A stretch of DNA of 64,000 nt, from contig JAVBLA010000013.1 in the NCBI GenBank assembly GCA_031553775.1, positions 36,831 through 100,830 on the forward strand, in the 5' to 3' direction. Made by a program: the position numbers and the translations under genes. Under the pieces are notes generated by a model, which was given only the letters and a program-made list of their open reading frames with translations, was not told the DNA's origin and ran no database searches. How positions within the stretch are numbered: position 1 is the stretch's first letter; every line of letters starts with the position of its first letter. The DNA comes from JAISFI01 sp031553775 (GTDB lineage Bacteria > Bacteroidota > Bacteroidia > Bacteroidales > Azobacteroidaceae). This document shows, in pieces, positions 45,616 through 54,928 of the stretch.

Positions 45616-47193
45616 ATGTTCATAAAACATGAAAATATATTCACGTCATTTCTCTCTTCACTGGGAGTCAAACACACACGTTTATACTCCAACAAGTGCT
45701 ATGGAGAGCATCCTAATAAATACAATTTATTGGGCTTGTCCCAGTTGCTTTCTGAATATGGGATAGAAAACAAAGGAATACAAATCACCAGAAATAGGGA
45801 AGAAGTGCTCAATAGCCTAGCTCCCCCTTTTATTGCCCATACCGGAAGTGATTTTGTAAATGTTTTCAAAAAAACTAAAGATAAAATTCACTATGATTGG
45901 TTAGATAAAACCATAATCACCTCTCCTGATGAATTCACTAAAATCTGGACTGGGATAGTCTTATTGGCAGAGCCCAATGAAAATTCTATAGAACCTGATT
46001 ACTGGGAAAACAGGAGAAAAGAACTAATAGGAATTATTCAACAATTCCTATTAGTGTTTGCAATAGCCGTGCTTGCTACAATATGTTACATATCCAATCA
46101 ATTACATACCAATCTGGGAGCCTCTCTTCTTGTTATAATTAATCTGATCGGGATATACATCAGCTATCTACTGGTATTAAAACAAATGCACATTCAAAAT
46201 AATTATGCTGATAAAATATGTTCATTGTTCAAGCAAAGCGATTGCAATGATGTTTTGAATTCTAGAGTGGCTAAATTATGGGGAGTCATAAACTGGAGTG
46301 AAGTCGGATTGAGCTATTTTACTTCCAATTTGATTATTCTTTTGTTTACCCCTCAGTTAATAACTTATCTGACAATTATCAGTATTTGCACTTTACCATA
46401 TACGATTTGGAGTATATGGTATCAGAAAATGAAAACCAGACAATGGTGTCCGCTTTGTTTGATAGTACAGGGTTTGCTTTGGGGTATTTTTGGAATCAAC
46501 CTGTTTTTCCATTTAATCCAAATACCTGCATTCGAAATGAATCAGGTGTTGATGGTTAGCATTTTATATGGAACACCTTTATTGATTATCAATTTTCTTA
46601 TTCCGAAACTATCCAATTCAAGTAAAATAGAACAAATTACACAAGCATTCAATAGTCTTAAAGCCACAGATGAAATTTTTATTGCCACATTGAAAAAACA
46701 AGTCCATTATCAAGTTGACAAATCTACATCTAAAATTCTTTTCGGCAACAAGAACGCAGAAACTCTGATTACTATACTTACAAACCCCCACTGTGAACCA
46801 TGTGCAAAAATGCATCAGCGAATAGAAAAGTTGAGAACTGAAACAAATGACAGGTTCTGTTTTCAATATATCTTTTCATCATTTCACGCAGATCTGGATA
46901 CAAGTAATAAATTTTTAATTGATGCATATTTTAATAACTCAGAGAATTACCAGACCATTTTTAATGAATGGTTTAAGGCAGAAAAATATGAAAAAGAGGC
47001 GTTTTTCAAGAAAAACGATTTCAAAAAAGAGAATGCAGATGTCCTAAACGAGTTCCACACACACATGCTATGGAATGCGACAAACAGACTTCATGCAACC
47101 CCAACTGTACTTATAAACGGGTATGAATTTCCAAAATCCTACAAAATAGAAGACTTGAAATATTTTACTCATTTAGAAGTCGACTCTAAATAA
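45616..47193 (+). CDS. C39-like/VKOR/DsbA-like fusion protein of the RiPP cluster
   Basis: Encodes 525 residues. Residues 1-125 resemble a C39 peptidase fold, but the catalytic Cys and His are not in place, so it is probably a non-catalytic peptide-binding domain. Five or so membrane helices (about 140-330) form a vitamin K epoxide reductase (VKOR) domain with the loop pair Cys202/Cys210 and the active pair Cys278/Cys281 (WCPLC). The C-terminal thioredoxin-like domain has Cys393/Cys396 (HCEPC) and a cis-Pro (ATPTV). Together they would make and relay disulfides in the periplasm, here probably to the exported peptide. It is the first gene of the cluster. Confidence 0.88.
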   Translation: MFIKHENIFTSFLSSLGVKHTRLYSNKCYGEHPNKYNLLGLSQLLSEYGIENKGIQITRNREEVLNSLAPPFIAHTGSDFVNVFKKTKDKIHYDWLDKTIITSPDEFTKIWTGIVLLAEPNENSIEPDYWENRRKELIGIIQQFLLVFAIAVLATICYISNQLHTNLGASLLVIINLIGIYISYLLVLKQMHIQNNYADKICSLFKQSDCNDVLNSRVAKLWGVINWSEVGLSYFTSNLIILLFTPQLITYLTIISICTLPYTIWSIWYQKMKTRQWCPLCLIVQGLLWGIFGINLFFHLIQIPAFEMNQVLMVSILYGTPLLIINFLIPKLSNSSKIEQITQAFNSLKATDEIFIATLKKQVHYQVDKSTSKILFGNKNAETLITILTNPHCEPCAKMHQRIEKLRTETNDRFCFQYIFSSFHADLDTSNKFLIDAYFNNSENYQTIFNEWFKAEKYEKEAFFKKNDFKKENADVLNEFHTHMLWNATNRLHATPTVLINGYEFPKSYKIEDLKYFTHLEVDSK

Positions 47194-47275
47194 CTGTTGC
47201 CAAGTTGTAGGGCAACAAACAAGAGGCTAGCTACCTGTTGGAAAACATCTACAACGAAACTTAATATTATTTTAG

Positions 47276-47614
47276 ATGAAACGATTAGGAAAATTAAAAT
47301 TGAAAGAATATCATGAAATGGATGATATGGAAATGAAACATGTACTGGGAGGATATGTGTCAGCACATATAGATGGAATAGGAAGTGGAACATGTGGCGC
47401 ATTTATTCCGATAGCAGGAGCTACTTCATACTCTATTCCACATCCATCTATGGGAAATCTCACATCAGGATCTTTTACAGCTGGCAATGTTTCTGGCACG
47501 ACGCAATCTACAACTTGGAAAGGGATTAGTAAAGACATTGCACTGCAAATGACACAAGGCCTTGCTGGTGCAAAGTGGTGTTGCGATAATTGTAGTTCCG
47601 CTTCTTGGTATTAG
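47276..47614 (+). CDS. RiPP/bacteriocin precursor peptide with double-glycine leader
   Basis: Encodes 112 residues. The leader, residues 1-26, is charged and ends MKHVLGG, with Lys-Leu-Lys-Leu-Lys near the start, as in the GG-Bacteroidales natural product leaders cut by C39 peptidase transporters. The predicted core is 86 residues, Gly/Ser/Thr-rich (22 Ser or Thr), with Cys40 and a C-terminal cluster Cys102, Cys103, Cys106 (KWCCDNCSS). This suits disulfide formation and sugar attachment. The core matches nothing I recognise. It lies between the VKOR-DsbA gene and a strong hairpin. Confidence 0.85.
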   Translation: MKRLGKLKLKEYHEMDDMEMKHVLGGYVSAHIDGIGSGTCGAFIPIAGATSYSIPHPSMGNLTSGSFTAGNVSGTTQSTTWKGISKDIALQMTQGLAGAKWCCDNCSSASWY

Positions 47615-47652
47615 AATTATTCATTAATCCTTAATAAAAGAATTCATAAAAA

Positions 47653-47710
47653 ATGGTTATCAGTAAGTTGTAAATCAGAATATTCTATTTTGCAACTTAC
47701 TGATAACTAT
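47653..47710 (+). terminator. Strong hairpin after the precursor gene
   Basis: A perfect 15-bp stem (47656-47670 with 47693-47707; GTTATCAGTAAGTTG and its complement) extends on both sides by wobble and A-T pairs to about 22 pairs. The loop contains the palindrome AGAATATTCT. No clear T run follows, so it may weaken rather than stop transcription, or protect the 3' end of the precursor mRNA. A second, weaker 8-bp inverted repeat (ATTATTAA/TTAATAAT) lies before the next gene. Confidence 0.75.
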
Positions 47711-47747
47711 AATTTATAATTATTAATATATTATAGTTAATAATATT

Positions 47748-49253
47748 ATGGCCTCAAAAACAATCCTCTTTTTTCTATTTTTATTCTTCAGTATTATTGG
47801 TTATACTTCTTGCTCAGAAGTAAATAACAATAAAAAACAAACAACATTGAATTCTATTGTAATTATTTTAGATTCAAACAAGATTAATTATGATACAATA
47901 TTTTGGGAAAACGGAGCACAAATGATAACCCAAGGCAGTCCTGTATTTTCTTTTTTTCCTTGTGATTATCAGGAAAAACTCAATCCTGTGTGGAATATTA
48001 CACAAGACACTTTGAGTCTTCTTCTAAATAGCGAATGGTGTATTGTCAAATATCGCTATAACCCGATGAGCGCACATTCTTTTTTGCTTTATAAAGATGA
48101 TACTGTATTTATTAATCACAAAAATGGTATTCCGTTTATATCCGTGAGTAGTAATAAAATGAAAGCAAATGATATTAACTATGATTATTTCAAGCGCTTA
48201 AAAACCCAATCGATTGATAATTATTCATTACAGGATCTTTATGACCAAGGTTCATATTTGAGATTTTATAGTATAATCAATCACTTATCATACGAAACAA
48301 TCCGTAAGGAATTAAAAGATGACTTGATCCGTGAACTAAAAAATGAAAAAATATGGCTCGATTCTTTGAAAATTAATGATTTGGTCTCCGAACCTGCATT
48401 TGATTATTACATTAGCCGTAATCACTATAATCTGTCAACCATTGCGTTCGAAAATCTTACAAAAAAAGAGATGAAAGAAATTCTTATAAATTATAACGAT
48501 TCTTCGTACATTAAGGATGTTTTTGGGTTTTATTCTTCCTATTATCTCCATGTAGCTAATTCTTATTATGCAAATAAAGAAATTAAGTATGCCAATAATA
48601 CCATGGAATATGACTATAAAGATATGTATGACACACTCGATAGCAACCCCATTATTTCCGGCCGTTTAAAAGATATGCTAAAGTGGCATTGGTTACATGC
48701 AATAATAAGACAACAGCCCATTAATATAGCGAAAGCATATTATGAAAAAACGCTTCAGGCGCTTTCTGATACAAATTTAACATCATCACTCATTGATAGT
48801 TATGCTAATTTCTTTGATGATTCTGTGATGCAGTCGGTAAATTTAGAATTAATGACTCAGGGAGGTGATATTATGTCATTTGAAACAATCCTCAATCAAA
48901 ACAAAGGAAAAGTTATTTATATTGATTTTTGGGCGAGCTGGTGTGCTCCTTGCTTACATGAAATGCCATACTCCATACAACTGAGCAAAGAATATAAAGA
49001 TATAGTTTTCATATATATAGCCATTAATGACAAAAAAGATAATTGGTTGTCGGCATTACAAAAAGCAGGTCATTCCTCCAATAGTTATCTTATTTTAAAC
49101 CCTCAGAGTTCTTCTCTAATCAAAGACTTACAAATAAGTTCAATTCCCAGATATCTTATTTATGATAAAGAGGGGCGTTTGGTTTATGCGAATGCCCCAA
49201 GCCCCAGTTCAAATGAAATTGCCAATATTTTAGAAATGATGCTAGCAAAATAA
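47748..49253 (+). CDS. TlpA-like thioredoxin-fold lipoprotein
   Basis: Encodes 501 residues. A lipobox (GYTSC, Cys22) anchors it to a membrane. The long middle (about 30-370) is Asn/Tyr-rich and helical, with no domain I recognise. The C-terminal TlpA/AhpC domain has WCAPC with Cys399 and Cys402 (FWASWCAPCLHEMPYS) and a cis-Pro region (SSIPRYLIY). It would reduce or isomerise disulfides in the periplasm, so it could proofread the bonds formed by the VKOR-DsbA protein. Its codons are AT-rich compared with the housekeeping genes, as are those of the two genes before it. Confidence 0.86.
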   Translation: MASKTILFFLFLFFSIIGYTSCSEVNNNKKQTTLNSIVIILDSNKINYDTIFWENGAQMITQGSPVFSFFPCDYQEKLNPVWNITQDTLSLLLNSEWCIVKYRYNPMSAHSFLLYKDDTVFINHKNGIPFISVSSNKMKANDINYDYFKRLKTQSIDNYSLQDLYDQGSYLRFYSIINHLSYETIRKELKDDLIRELKNEKIWLDSLKINDLVSEPAFDYYISRNHYNLSTIAFENLTKKEMKEILINYNDSSYIKDVFGFYSSYYLHVANSYYANKEIKYANNTMEYDYKDMYDTLDSNPIISGRLKDMLKWHWLHAIIRQQPINIAKAYYEKTLQALSDTNLTSSLIDSYANFFDDSVMQSVNLELMTQGGDIMSFETILNQNKGKVIYIDFWASWCAPCLHEMPYSIQLSKEYKDIVFIYIAINDKKDNWLSALQKAGHSSNSYLILNPQSSSLIKDLQISSIPRYLIYDKEGRLVYANAPSPSSNEIANILEMMLAK

Positions 49254-49354
49254 AAAATGCAAAATTGTTAGTCAATAATATCCTATCACTTAAAAAGTTT
49301 ATTTTTATGAATTTATACCTTTTAATTCGAATTATACAAAATGAAATATAATTG

Positions 49355-51583
49355 ATGAGTCCTTTCCCTCATTATATTCAACTTGACACTATGGACTGTG
49401 GCCCATCATGCCTCCGCATGATAGCTAAATACTATGGGCATAGTTATTCTCTACAGACTCTGCGGGAAAAATCGTTTATTACACGCGAAGGAGTTTCTAT
49501 GCTGGGCATCTCGGATGCCGCTGAAAGTATCGGCATGCATACGATGGGAGTTAAAATGACTTTTAAACAATTAGTCTATGACGCACCTTTACCTTGCATC
49601 CTCCATTGGAACCAAAATCATTTTGTAGTATGTTATGATATCAGGAAAAAGAAAAAATTGTTCGGTAAAGCGGAAGATACGGAGTATACAATTAAAATTT
49701 CCGATCCTGCCAAAGGCAAATATCCAATTGATAAAAAAGGATTTTTAAAATGTTGGGCAAGTACTAAATTACAAGGAGAAGATGCCGGGACAGCCTTATT
49801 GCTGAGTCCGTCTCCCGATTTCTATGAACAGGAAGACGACCGGCAAAAACAGGAAAAGAACCTGGGGTATTTTTTCCGTTATTTGTTTCCCTACAAATCC
49901 CAGATGTTCCAACTGGTAGTGGGAATGCTGGTAGGTAGTGTATTTTCCCTTATCCTCCCATTCCTTACCCAAGCGCTTGTCGACCAGGGAATTGGAAATA
50001 ATAGCCTCAGTTTTATTACTTTGATCCTGATAGCCCAGTTGATTTTGTCGGTCACACAAATGGGCATGGGGTTTATACAGAGTTGGATCAGCCTGCACAT
50101 GAACACCCGCATCAGTATTTCGCTGATCTCCGATTTTCTTGCCAAACTGATGAAGCTGCCTATCCGTTTCTTCGATGCCAAAAATATCGGAGATATTATG
50201 CAACGGATCGGCGACCACGGGCGTATACAGTCGTTTATGACAGGAACGGCATTATCCACCTTGTTTTCTTTTTTCAATTTTTTCGTCTTTGCCTTTATAA
50301 TGGCCTATTACAACCTGCAGATCCTGCTGGTCTTTCTTGCCGGAAATGCGCTTTATGTGGCATGGATTCTTTTCTTTATGCGTTACCGCCGGAAATTGGA
50401 TAACAGCCGCTTTGCACAATCATCGGCTAACCAGAGTAATATGGTACAGCTCATTACCGGTATGCAGGAAATCAAACTCAACAATTGCGAAAAACAACAG
50501 CGATGGAAATGGGAAGCGATTCAGGTTAAACTGTTTAAAATCGGCATAGAAGGAATGGCATTGGGGCAGTACCAGCAAATAGGATCTGTCTTTTTTAATC
50601 AAACAACTTCCCTGTTTATTTCCTACCTGTCTGCCAAAGCCGTAGTGGAGGGAGAAATCACATTGGGTATGATGATGTCTATCAGTTATATTCTCGGGCA
50701 ATTATCGGGACCGGTCGGACAGGTAATCGGTTTTTCACAATCACTCCAGGATGCTAAAATCAGTCTGGAACGCCTGTATGAAATCCATAACAAGGAAGAT
50801 GAAGAGCAAATTATTCAACACAAGATCGATTATATCCCAACCGACCGCTCTATAAAGATGGAACAGGTTTGTTTCAGTTACGATAGCGCCGAACGGGACT
50901 ATGTACTTGAAAATCTCGATCTGGATATTCCTCAAAACAGGGTGACGGCTATTGTGGGCGCCAGCGGAAGCGGAAAAACAACAATCATCAAATTATTGCT
51001 TGGATTTTATCCTCCGGTTAAGGGGAAAATATTGATAAACAATATTCCTCTTGATGAAATCAATCCGCATTTGTGGCGGCAAAGTTCAGGAGCAGTCATG
51101 CAGGATGGATTTATTTTTTCCGATACCATTGCCAACAACATAGCGGTAAGCGACGAAACGGTCGATAAAAAACGCTTGTTGCATGCTGTTACAGTCGCCA
51201 ATATCCGTGAGTTCATAGAATCCCTTCCCTTGAAATACAATACAAAAATCGGACAGGAAGGGAATGGCATCAGTCAGGGACAACGGCAACGCCTGTTGAT
51301 TGCCCGCTCGGTATATAAAAATCCCGACTATTTGTTTTTCGATGAAGCAACCAATGCATTGGATTCTAATAATGAACGAACCATTATGGAAAACCTGACC
51401 GAATTTTATAAAGGGAAAACCGTAGTAATTGTGGCTCACCGGTTAAGCACCGTGCAACACGCCGACAATATCATTGTGCTGGATAAGGGCAAAGTGATAG
51501 AAGAAGGAACACACCGGGAGCTAACCGCAAAAAAAGGATCATATTATGAGTTGGTGAAAAATCAATTGGAATTGGGAATGTAA
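49355..51583 (+). CDS. Peptidase-containing ABC transporter (C39-ABC, PCAT)
   Basis: Encodes 742 residues from the ATG at 49355; a TTG codon directly before it is in frame. The N-terminal C39 peptidase has Cys15 (DTMDCGPSCL), His89 (WNQNHFVV) and Asp117 (ISDPAKG), so it is likely active and would cut the precursor after Gly-Gly. Six membrane helices (about 180-460) follow, and then an ABC domain with Walker A (GASGSGKTT), signature ISQGQRQRL and Walker B (YLFFDEATNALD). It exports the mature peptide together with the HlyD protein encoded 44 bp downstream. Confidence 0.95.
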   Translation: MSPFPHYIQLDTMDCGPSCLRMIAKYYGHSYSLQTLREKSFITREGVSMLGISDAAESIGMHTMGVKMTFKQLVYDAPLPCILHWNQNHFVVCYDIRKKKKLFGKAEDTEYTIKISDPAKGKYPIDKKGFLKCWASTKLQGEDAGTALLLSPSPDFYEQEDDRQKQEKNLGYFFRYLFPYKSQMFQLVVGMLVGSVFSLILPFLTQALVDQGIGNNSLSFITLILIAQLILSVTQMGMGFIQSWISLHMNTRISISLISDFLAKLMKLPIRFFDAKNIGDIMQRIGDHGRIQSFMTGTALSTLFSFFNFFVFAFIMAYYNLQILLVFLAGNALYVAWILFFMRYRRKLDNSRFAQSSANQSNMVQLITGMQEIKLNNCEKQQRWKWEAIQVKLFKIGIEGMALGQYQQIGSVFFNQTTSLFISYLSAKAVVEGEITLGMMMSISYILGQLSGPVGQVIGFSQSLQDAKISLERLYEIHNKEDEEQIIQHKIDYIPTDRSIKMEQVCFSYDSAERDYVLENLDLDIPQNRVTAIVGASGSGKTTIIKLLLGFYPPVKGKILINNIPLDEINPHLWRQSSGAVMQDGFIFSDTIANNIAVSDETVDKKRLLHAVTVANIREFIESLPLKYNTKIGQEGNGISQGQRQRLLIARSVYKNPDYLFFDEATNALDSNNERTIMENLTEFYKGKTVVIVAHRLSTVQHADNIIVLDKGKVIEEGTHRELTAKKGSYYELVKNQLELGM

Positions 51584-51627
51584 TGGAATGTAGGGGCGTA
51601 TTGCATACACCCATATGTGAATAAAAA

Positions 51628-52971
51628 ATGAAGAACATCGATACAAAAACAACATCAAAATCTATCCCGGAAGATTCCGGGATCAATATTATTGAACTCC
51701 GCAGCGAAGAATTTCAGGAAATACTCGGATCTGTCCCTCCCTGGATCTTACGGTGGGGAATCGTAGTTATTGCTATTATTGCACTCCTGATCCTGGCTGG
51801 AAGCGCCATATTCAAATATCCCGATACCATTCAGGCACAAATGACACTGACAAGCACCACTCCGGCAAATGCCATCGTAGCGAAAACTTCCGGCAAACTG
51901 CAGGAGTTGCTTGTTGAAGATAATCAACATGTGGAACAGAAACAATACCTGGCTGTAGTGGAAAATCCGGCCGCTACAACAGATATCCTGTTCCTGAAAA
52001 ATTATCTGTCTGTACTTCTGGAAGATCCCGATTCCGTAACAAATCTTCCGCCCAAAGAATTGAAACTCGGTAACCTGCAATCGCTTTATTCATCGTTTTA
52101 TATCAATATTTTTGAATACATGACATTCAAACAGTTGGAATATTATCCGAAAAAAATAGAAATCATGAAACTCCGGATACAAAAAAACGAAGAACAATAC
52201 AAAAATCTCTTCCGGCAACGATCTATTGTGGAAGAGCAATTAAGCATCTCGAAGAAACAATACCAAAGAGATTCTTCTTTACATAAAAAAACCATATTTT
52301 CCGACGAAGAATTTGAGAAAACACAAAGTCAGTATTTACAGGCTCGTCTGTCTAAAGAAAATATGCAATCTTCGCTGGAAAACATGGAAATGCAGATCGT
52401 ACAGATGAAAGAATCCCTGTTAGACGTGGAACACCAGTATATCGATCAGAAAAACACGCTCGAAACACAATTAAAAACATCTGCCAACCAATTACTTAAC
52501 GAAATACAGGTATGGGAAATGGCATATGTACTCCAGGCTCAGGTAAACGGGAAAGTTACCTTCACCCATATCTGGGTGGAGAATCAAAATGTAACGGCCG
52601 GTTTAGCGGTGTTCAATGTGGTGCCGGATCAAAAAGGAGAATATATAGGCAAAGCATTACTGCCGCTTGCCCGTTCGGGAAAAGTAAAGACAGGGCAAAA
52701 AGTCAATATCAGATTCAACAATTTTCCCGACAGTGAATTCGGTATGGTAAGAGGGATCGTAAAGAACATATCCCTGATTCCTTCAAAAGAACAGAATATA
52801 AGTAATTATGTAATTGAGATCAGATTTCCGGAAGGGTTGACTACAACCTACAAAAAAGAATTACCGTTTTTGCCGGAAATGGAGGCTCAGGCAGATATTA
52901 TTACAGAAGACTTATCGTTGTTGGAACGGTTTTTTATGCCCTTAAGAAAAATATTTACAGAAAACTTATGA
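51628..52971 (+). CDS. HlyD-family secretion adaptor of the RiPP exporter
   Basis: Encodes 447 residues: a cytoplasmic N-terminal stretch, one membrane helix (about 38-60), a lipoyl-like half, a long coiled coil (about 165-290), the second lipoyl half and a beta barrel. This is the membrane-fusion protein that links the C39-ABC transporter to an outer membrane channel (none is encoded in the cluster, so a shared TolC-like protein is expected). Its stop overlaps the start of the next gene by 4 bp. Confidence 0.93.
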   Translation: MKNIDTKTTSKSIPEDSGINIIELRSEEFQEILGSVPPWILRWGIVVIAIIALLILAGSAIFKYPDTIQAQMTLTSTTPANAIVAKTSGKLQELLVEDNQHVEQKQYLAVVENPAATTDILFLKNYLSVLLEDPDSVTNLPPKELKLGNLQSLYSSFYINIFEYMTFKQLEYYPKKIEIMKLRIQKNEEQYKNLFRQRSIVEEQLSISKKQYQRDSSLHKKTIFSDEEFEKTQSQYLQARLSKENMQSSLENMEMQIVQMKESLLDVEHQYIDQKNTLETQLKTSANQLLNEIQVWEMAYVLQAQVNGKVTFTHIWVENQNVTAGLAVFNVVPDQKGEYIGKALLPLARSGKVKTGQKVNIRFNNFPDSEFGMVRGIVKNISLIPSKEQNISNYVIEIRFPEGLTTTYKKELPFLPEMEAQADIITEDLSLLERFFMPLRKIFTENL

Positions 52972-53678
52972 GCGCCACAAAAGAAGATACCCTGAAACGC
53001 ATAGCCCGTTACCTGATGTTGCATGGGAGTTTTACACCTGACATCGGGTTGCTCAGGGGAAAAATGGGAATTGCCATATTCTTTTTCCATTATGGAGAAT
53101 ATAGTAAGAATAAGGTATATACTGATTTTGCCGGGGAATTAATCGATGAAATATACCGGGAAATCCATGTTGACAGTCCCTTAAACTTCAAAGACGGATT
53201 ATGTGGTATTGCCTGGGGAATAGACTATTTAATCAGGAACAAGTTTGCAGAAGCCGACCCGGATGAAGTCCTGGAAAATCTGGATGAACGGATCTTGGAA
53301 TGGAATGTTAAATACATCAGAAATTATTCGCTGGAAGAAGGCTTGAAAGGTATTGCCTGTTACATAATAAGCAGATGTGCAAACAGGCAGAAAAAAAATC
53401 TTTTCATACCGGAAGAATATGTCATCGATATAATAAAAGCTTTGGAACTCAATCAGTCAAAATCAAATGAAGATATTACATTGCACCGTGCGCTGTGTGA
53501 AATACTATCTTCCGGAAAAACAGATTTGCTCTTCAATCCTCTCAAGATATTATGTAAGAAAATAAAATTTGACAGTAAGGAACTCTTTCTCACCTCCCAA
53601 ACAAGGCCCATAGGAATCATTCGTAACGGTTATGCAGGCATCGGACTCAAAATCATGTTAGAAGACAAAGTATGTTAA
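52968..53678 (+). CDS. Short LanC-like protein of the RiPP cluster
   Basis: Encodes 236 residues, little more than half of a normal LanC. Repeated GxxG helices typical of the alpha-toroid are seen (LLRGKMGIAIFFFHYGE, DGLCGIAWGIDYL, RNGYAGIGLKIML). The zinc ligands of cyclases (a Cys and a Cys-His pair) are not found, and there is no dehydratase gene nearby, so lanthionine formation is unlikely. It may bind the peptide or help the glycosyltransferases; this is inference. It overlaps the upstream gene by 4 bp and the downstream one by 7 bp, which implies coupled translation. Confidence 0.7.
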   Translation: MSATKEDTLKRIARYLMLHGSFTPDIGLLRGKMGIAIFFFHYGEYSKNKVYTDFAGELIDEIYREIHVDSPLNFKDGLCGIAWGIDYLIRNKFAEADPDEVLENLDERILEWNVKYIRNYSLEEGLKGIACYIISRCANRQKKNLFIPEEYVIDIIKALELNQSKSNEDITLHRALCEILSSGKTDLLFNPLKILCKKIKFDSKELFLTSQTRPIGIIRNGYAGIGLKIMLEDKVC

Positions 53679-54919
53679 AAAGAAAAGTATACATTTTTAA
53701 TGGTGCGAGTAGAGCTGCTGTCTATGGCATTGGCACATACATAGAACAGTTGATAGATTCTTTGAAAGATACCGATATCGAATTTAATATTATTTACCTT
53801 TTTGCAACAGGCAAAGAAATAACCATTCAGGAAATGCAGGGATACCGACAGATATCGATACCCGCAGCAACACATCTCTCAACTACCCAAAGTTATAAGT
53901 ATTATTCGCGGAATGTAGCGTATCTGTTAAAAGAATTCATCCATGAAGAAAAAGGAGTCCTGAATATTTTTCATTTAAACTTTATGGGTAATCCCGATTT
54001 GGTATCAAGTTTGAAGAAAACATTCAAATGCAAAATTATATTGGTGGCTCATTACACCGACTGGAGTTTTTCGTTGATGGGTAACTATAAAAAACTGAAG
54101 GAAATCTGGAAAAAAGATCCCAAAGAAGTTCGAAAAGATCAGAGTGAGAAACAGATCGCAGACAGCCTGAAAGAAGATATGCGGATGATCAAAAAGTGCG
54201 ATAAGCTGGTCTGCGTGGCCAATCATACATTTGATGCTTTTTATGAATTGTGCGGTGTGGAAAAAGAGAAAAAAAATATCATAAACAATGCACTGAAAGA
54301 TGTCTGCAAAGAAACTACTGAAACTAAAAAAACAGCATTGAGAAGAAAATATTTCATCGAAGATAATTCCAGAGTGATTTTTTTTGCCGGCAGATTGGAT
54401 CCGGTAAAAGGACTTGCCTTTCTGATTAAATCCTTTCAACAAATACTCAAACTTCATCCCGATGCACGATTATTCATCGCAGGAGACGGTGATTTTAACC
54501 AGTGGTTAAAAATTGTGGGAAATACATGGTCTAAGATTACATTTACAGGTAAATTGGACAGAAAACAACTTTATGAATTATATCGTATTGCCGATGTCGG
54601 TATTGTATGTTCCATCCACGAAGAATTCGGGTTTACAGCCATTGAAATGATGATGCACAGGGTTCCGTTGATAGTTTCGGATACAGGAGGTTTAGCTGAA
54701 ATTATAGAAGACAACAAAACGGGACTGAAAGTGCCTGTAAGAACAAGAAAAGGACAACGGGAAGTTGATGTAAAAAAACTTACGGAGAAAATTGATTTCA
54801 TTTTAAACAACGCTCTTCTGGCTACAGAACTTGGTAATAACGGGCGACAGGAATTCTTAAATAAATATGAATTATCATTATTCAGAGAAAAAATGCTCAA
54901 GCTATATAATGAAATATAA
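53672..54919 (+). CDS. GT4 glycosyltransferase, GG-Bacteroidales peptide system type
   Basis: Encodes 415 residues with a two-domain GT-B fold. Donor-site signs are AGRLDPVKG, the E(x7)E element in HEEFGFTAIEMM and DTGGLAEIIE. No signal or membrane helix is seen, so it acts in the cytoplasm. I recognise it as the TIGR04157-type glycosyltransferase that accompanies GG-Bacteroidales precursor peptides; the start (YIFNGASRAAVYGIGTYIEQ) is typical of that group. It would transfer a sugar to the precursor or extend a chain on it. The sugar is unknown. Confidence 0.88.
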   Translation: MLKRKVYIFNGASRAAVYGIGTYIEQLIDSLKDTDIEFNIIYLFATGKEITIQEMQGYRQISIPAATHLSTTQSYKYYSRNVAYLLKEFIHEEKGVLNIFHLNFMGNPDLVSSLKKTFKCKIILVAHYTDWSFSLMGNYKKLKEIWKKDPKEVRKDQSEKQIADSLKEDMRMIKKCDKLVCVANHTFDAFYELCGVEKEKKNIINNALKDVCKETTETKKTALRRKYFIEDNSRVIFFAGRLDPVKGLAFLIKSFQQILKLHPDARLFIAGDGDFNQWLKIVGNTWSKITFTGKLDRKQLYELYRIADVGIVCSIHEEFGFTAIEMMMHRVPLIVSDTGGLAEIIEDNKTGLKVPVRTRKGQREVDVKKLTEKIDFILNNALLATELGNNGRQEFLNKYELSLFREKMLKLYNEI

Positions 54920-54928
54920 CTAACTGCT

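Noticed and set aside
52968..53678. Lanthipeptide cluster with a functional lanthionine cyclase
   Set aside because: There is no LanB, LanM, LanKC or LanL gene, and the LanC-like protein lacks the zinc ligands and half the normal length.
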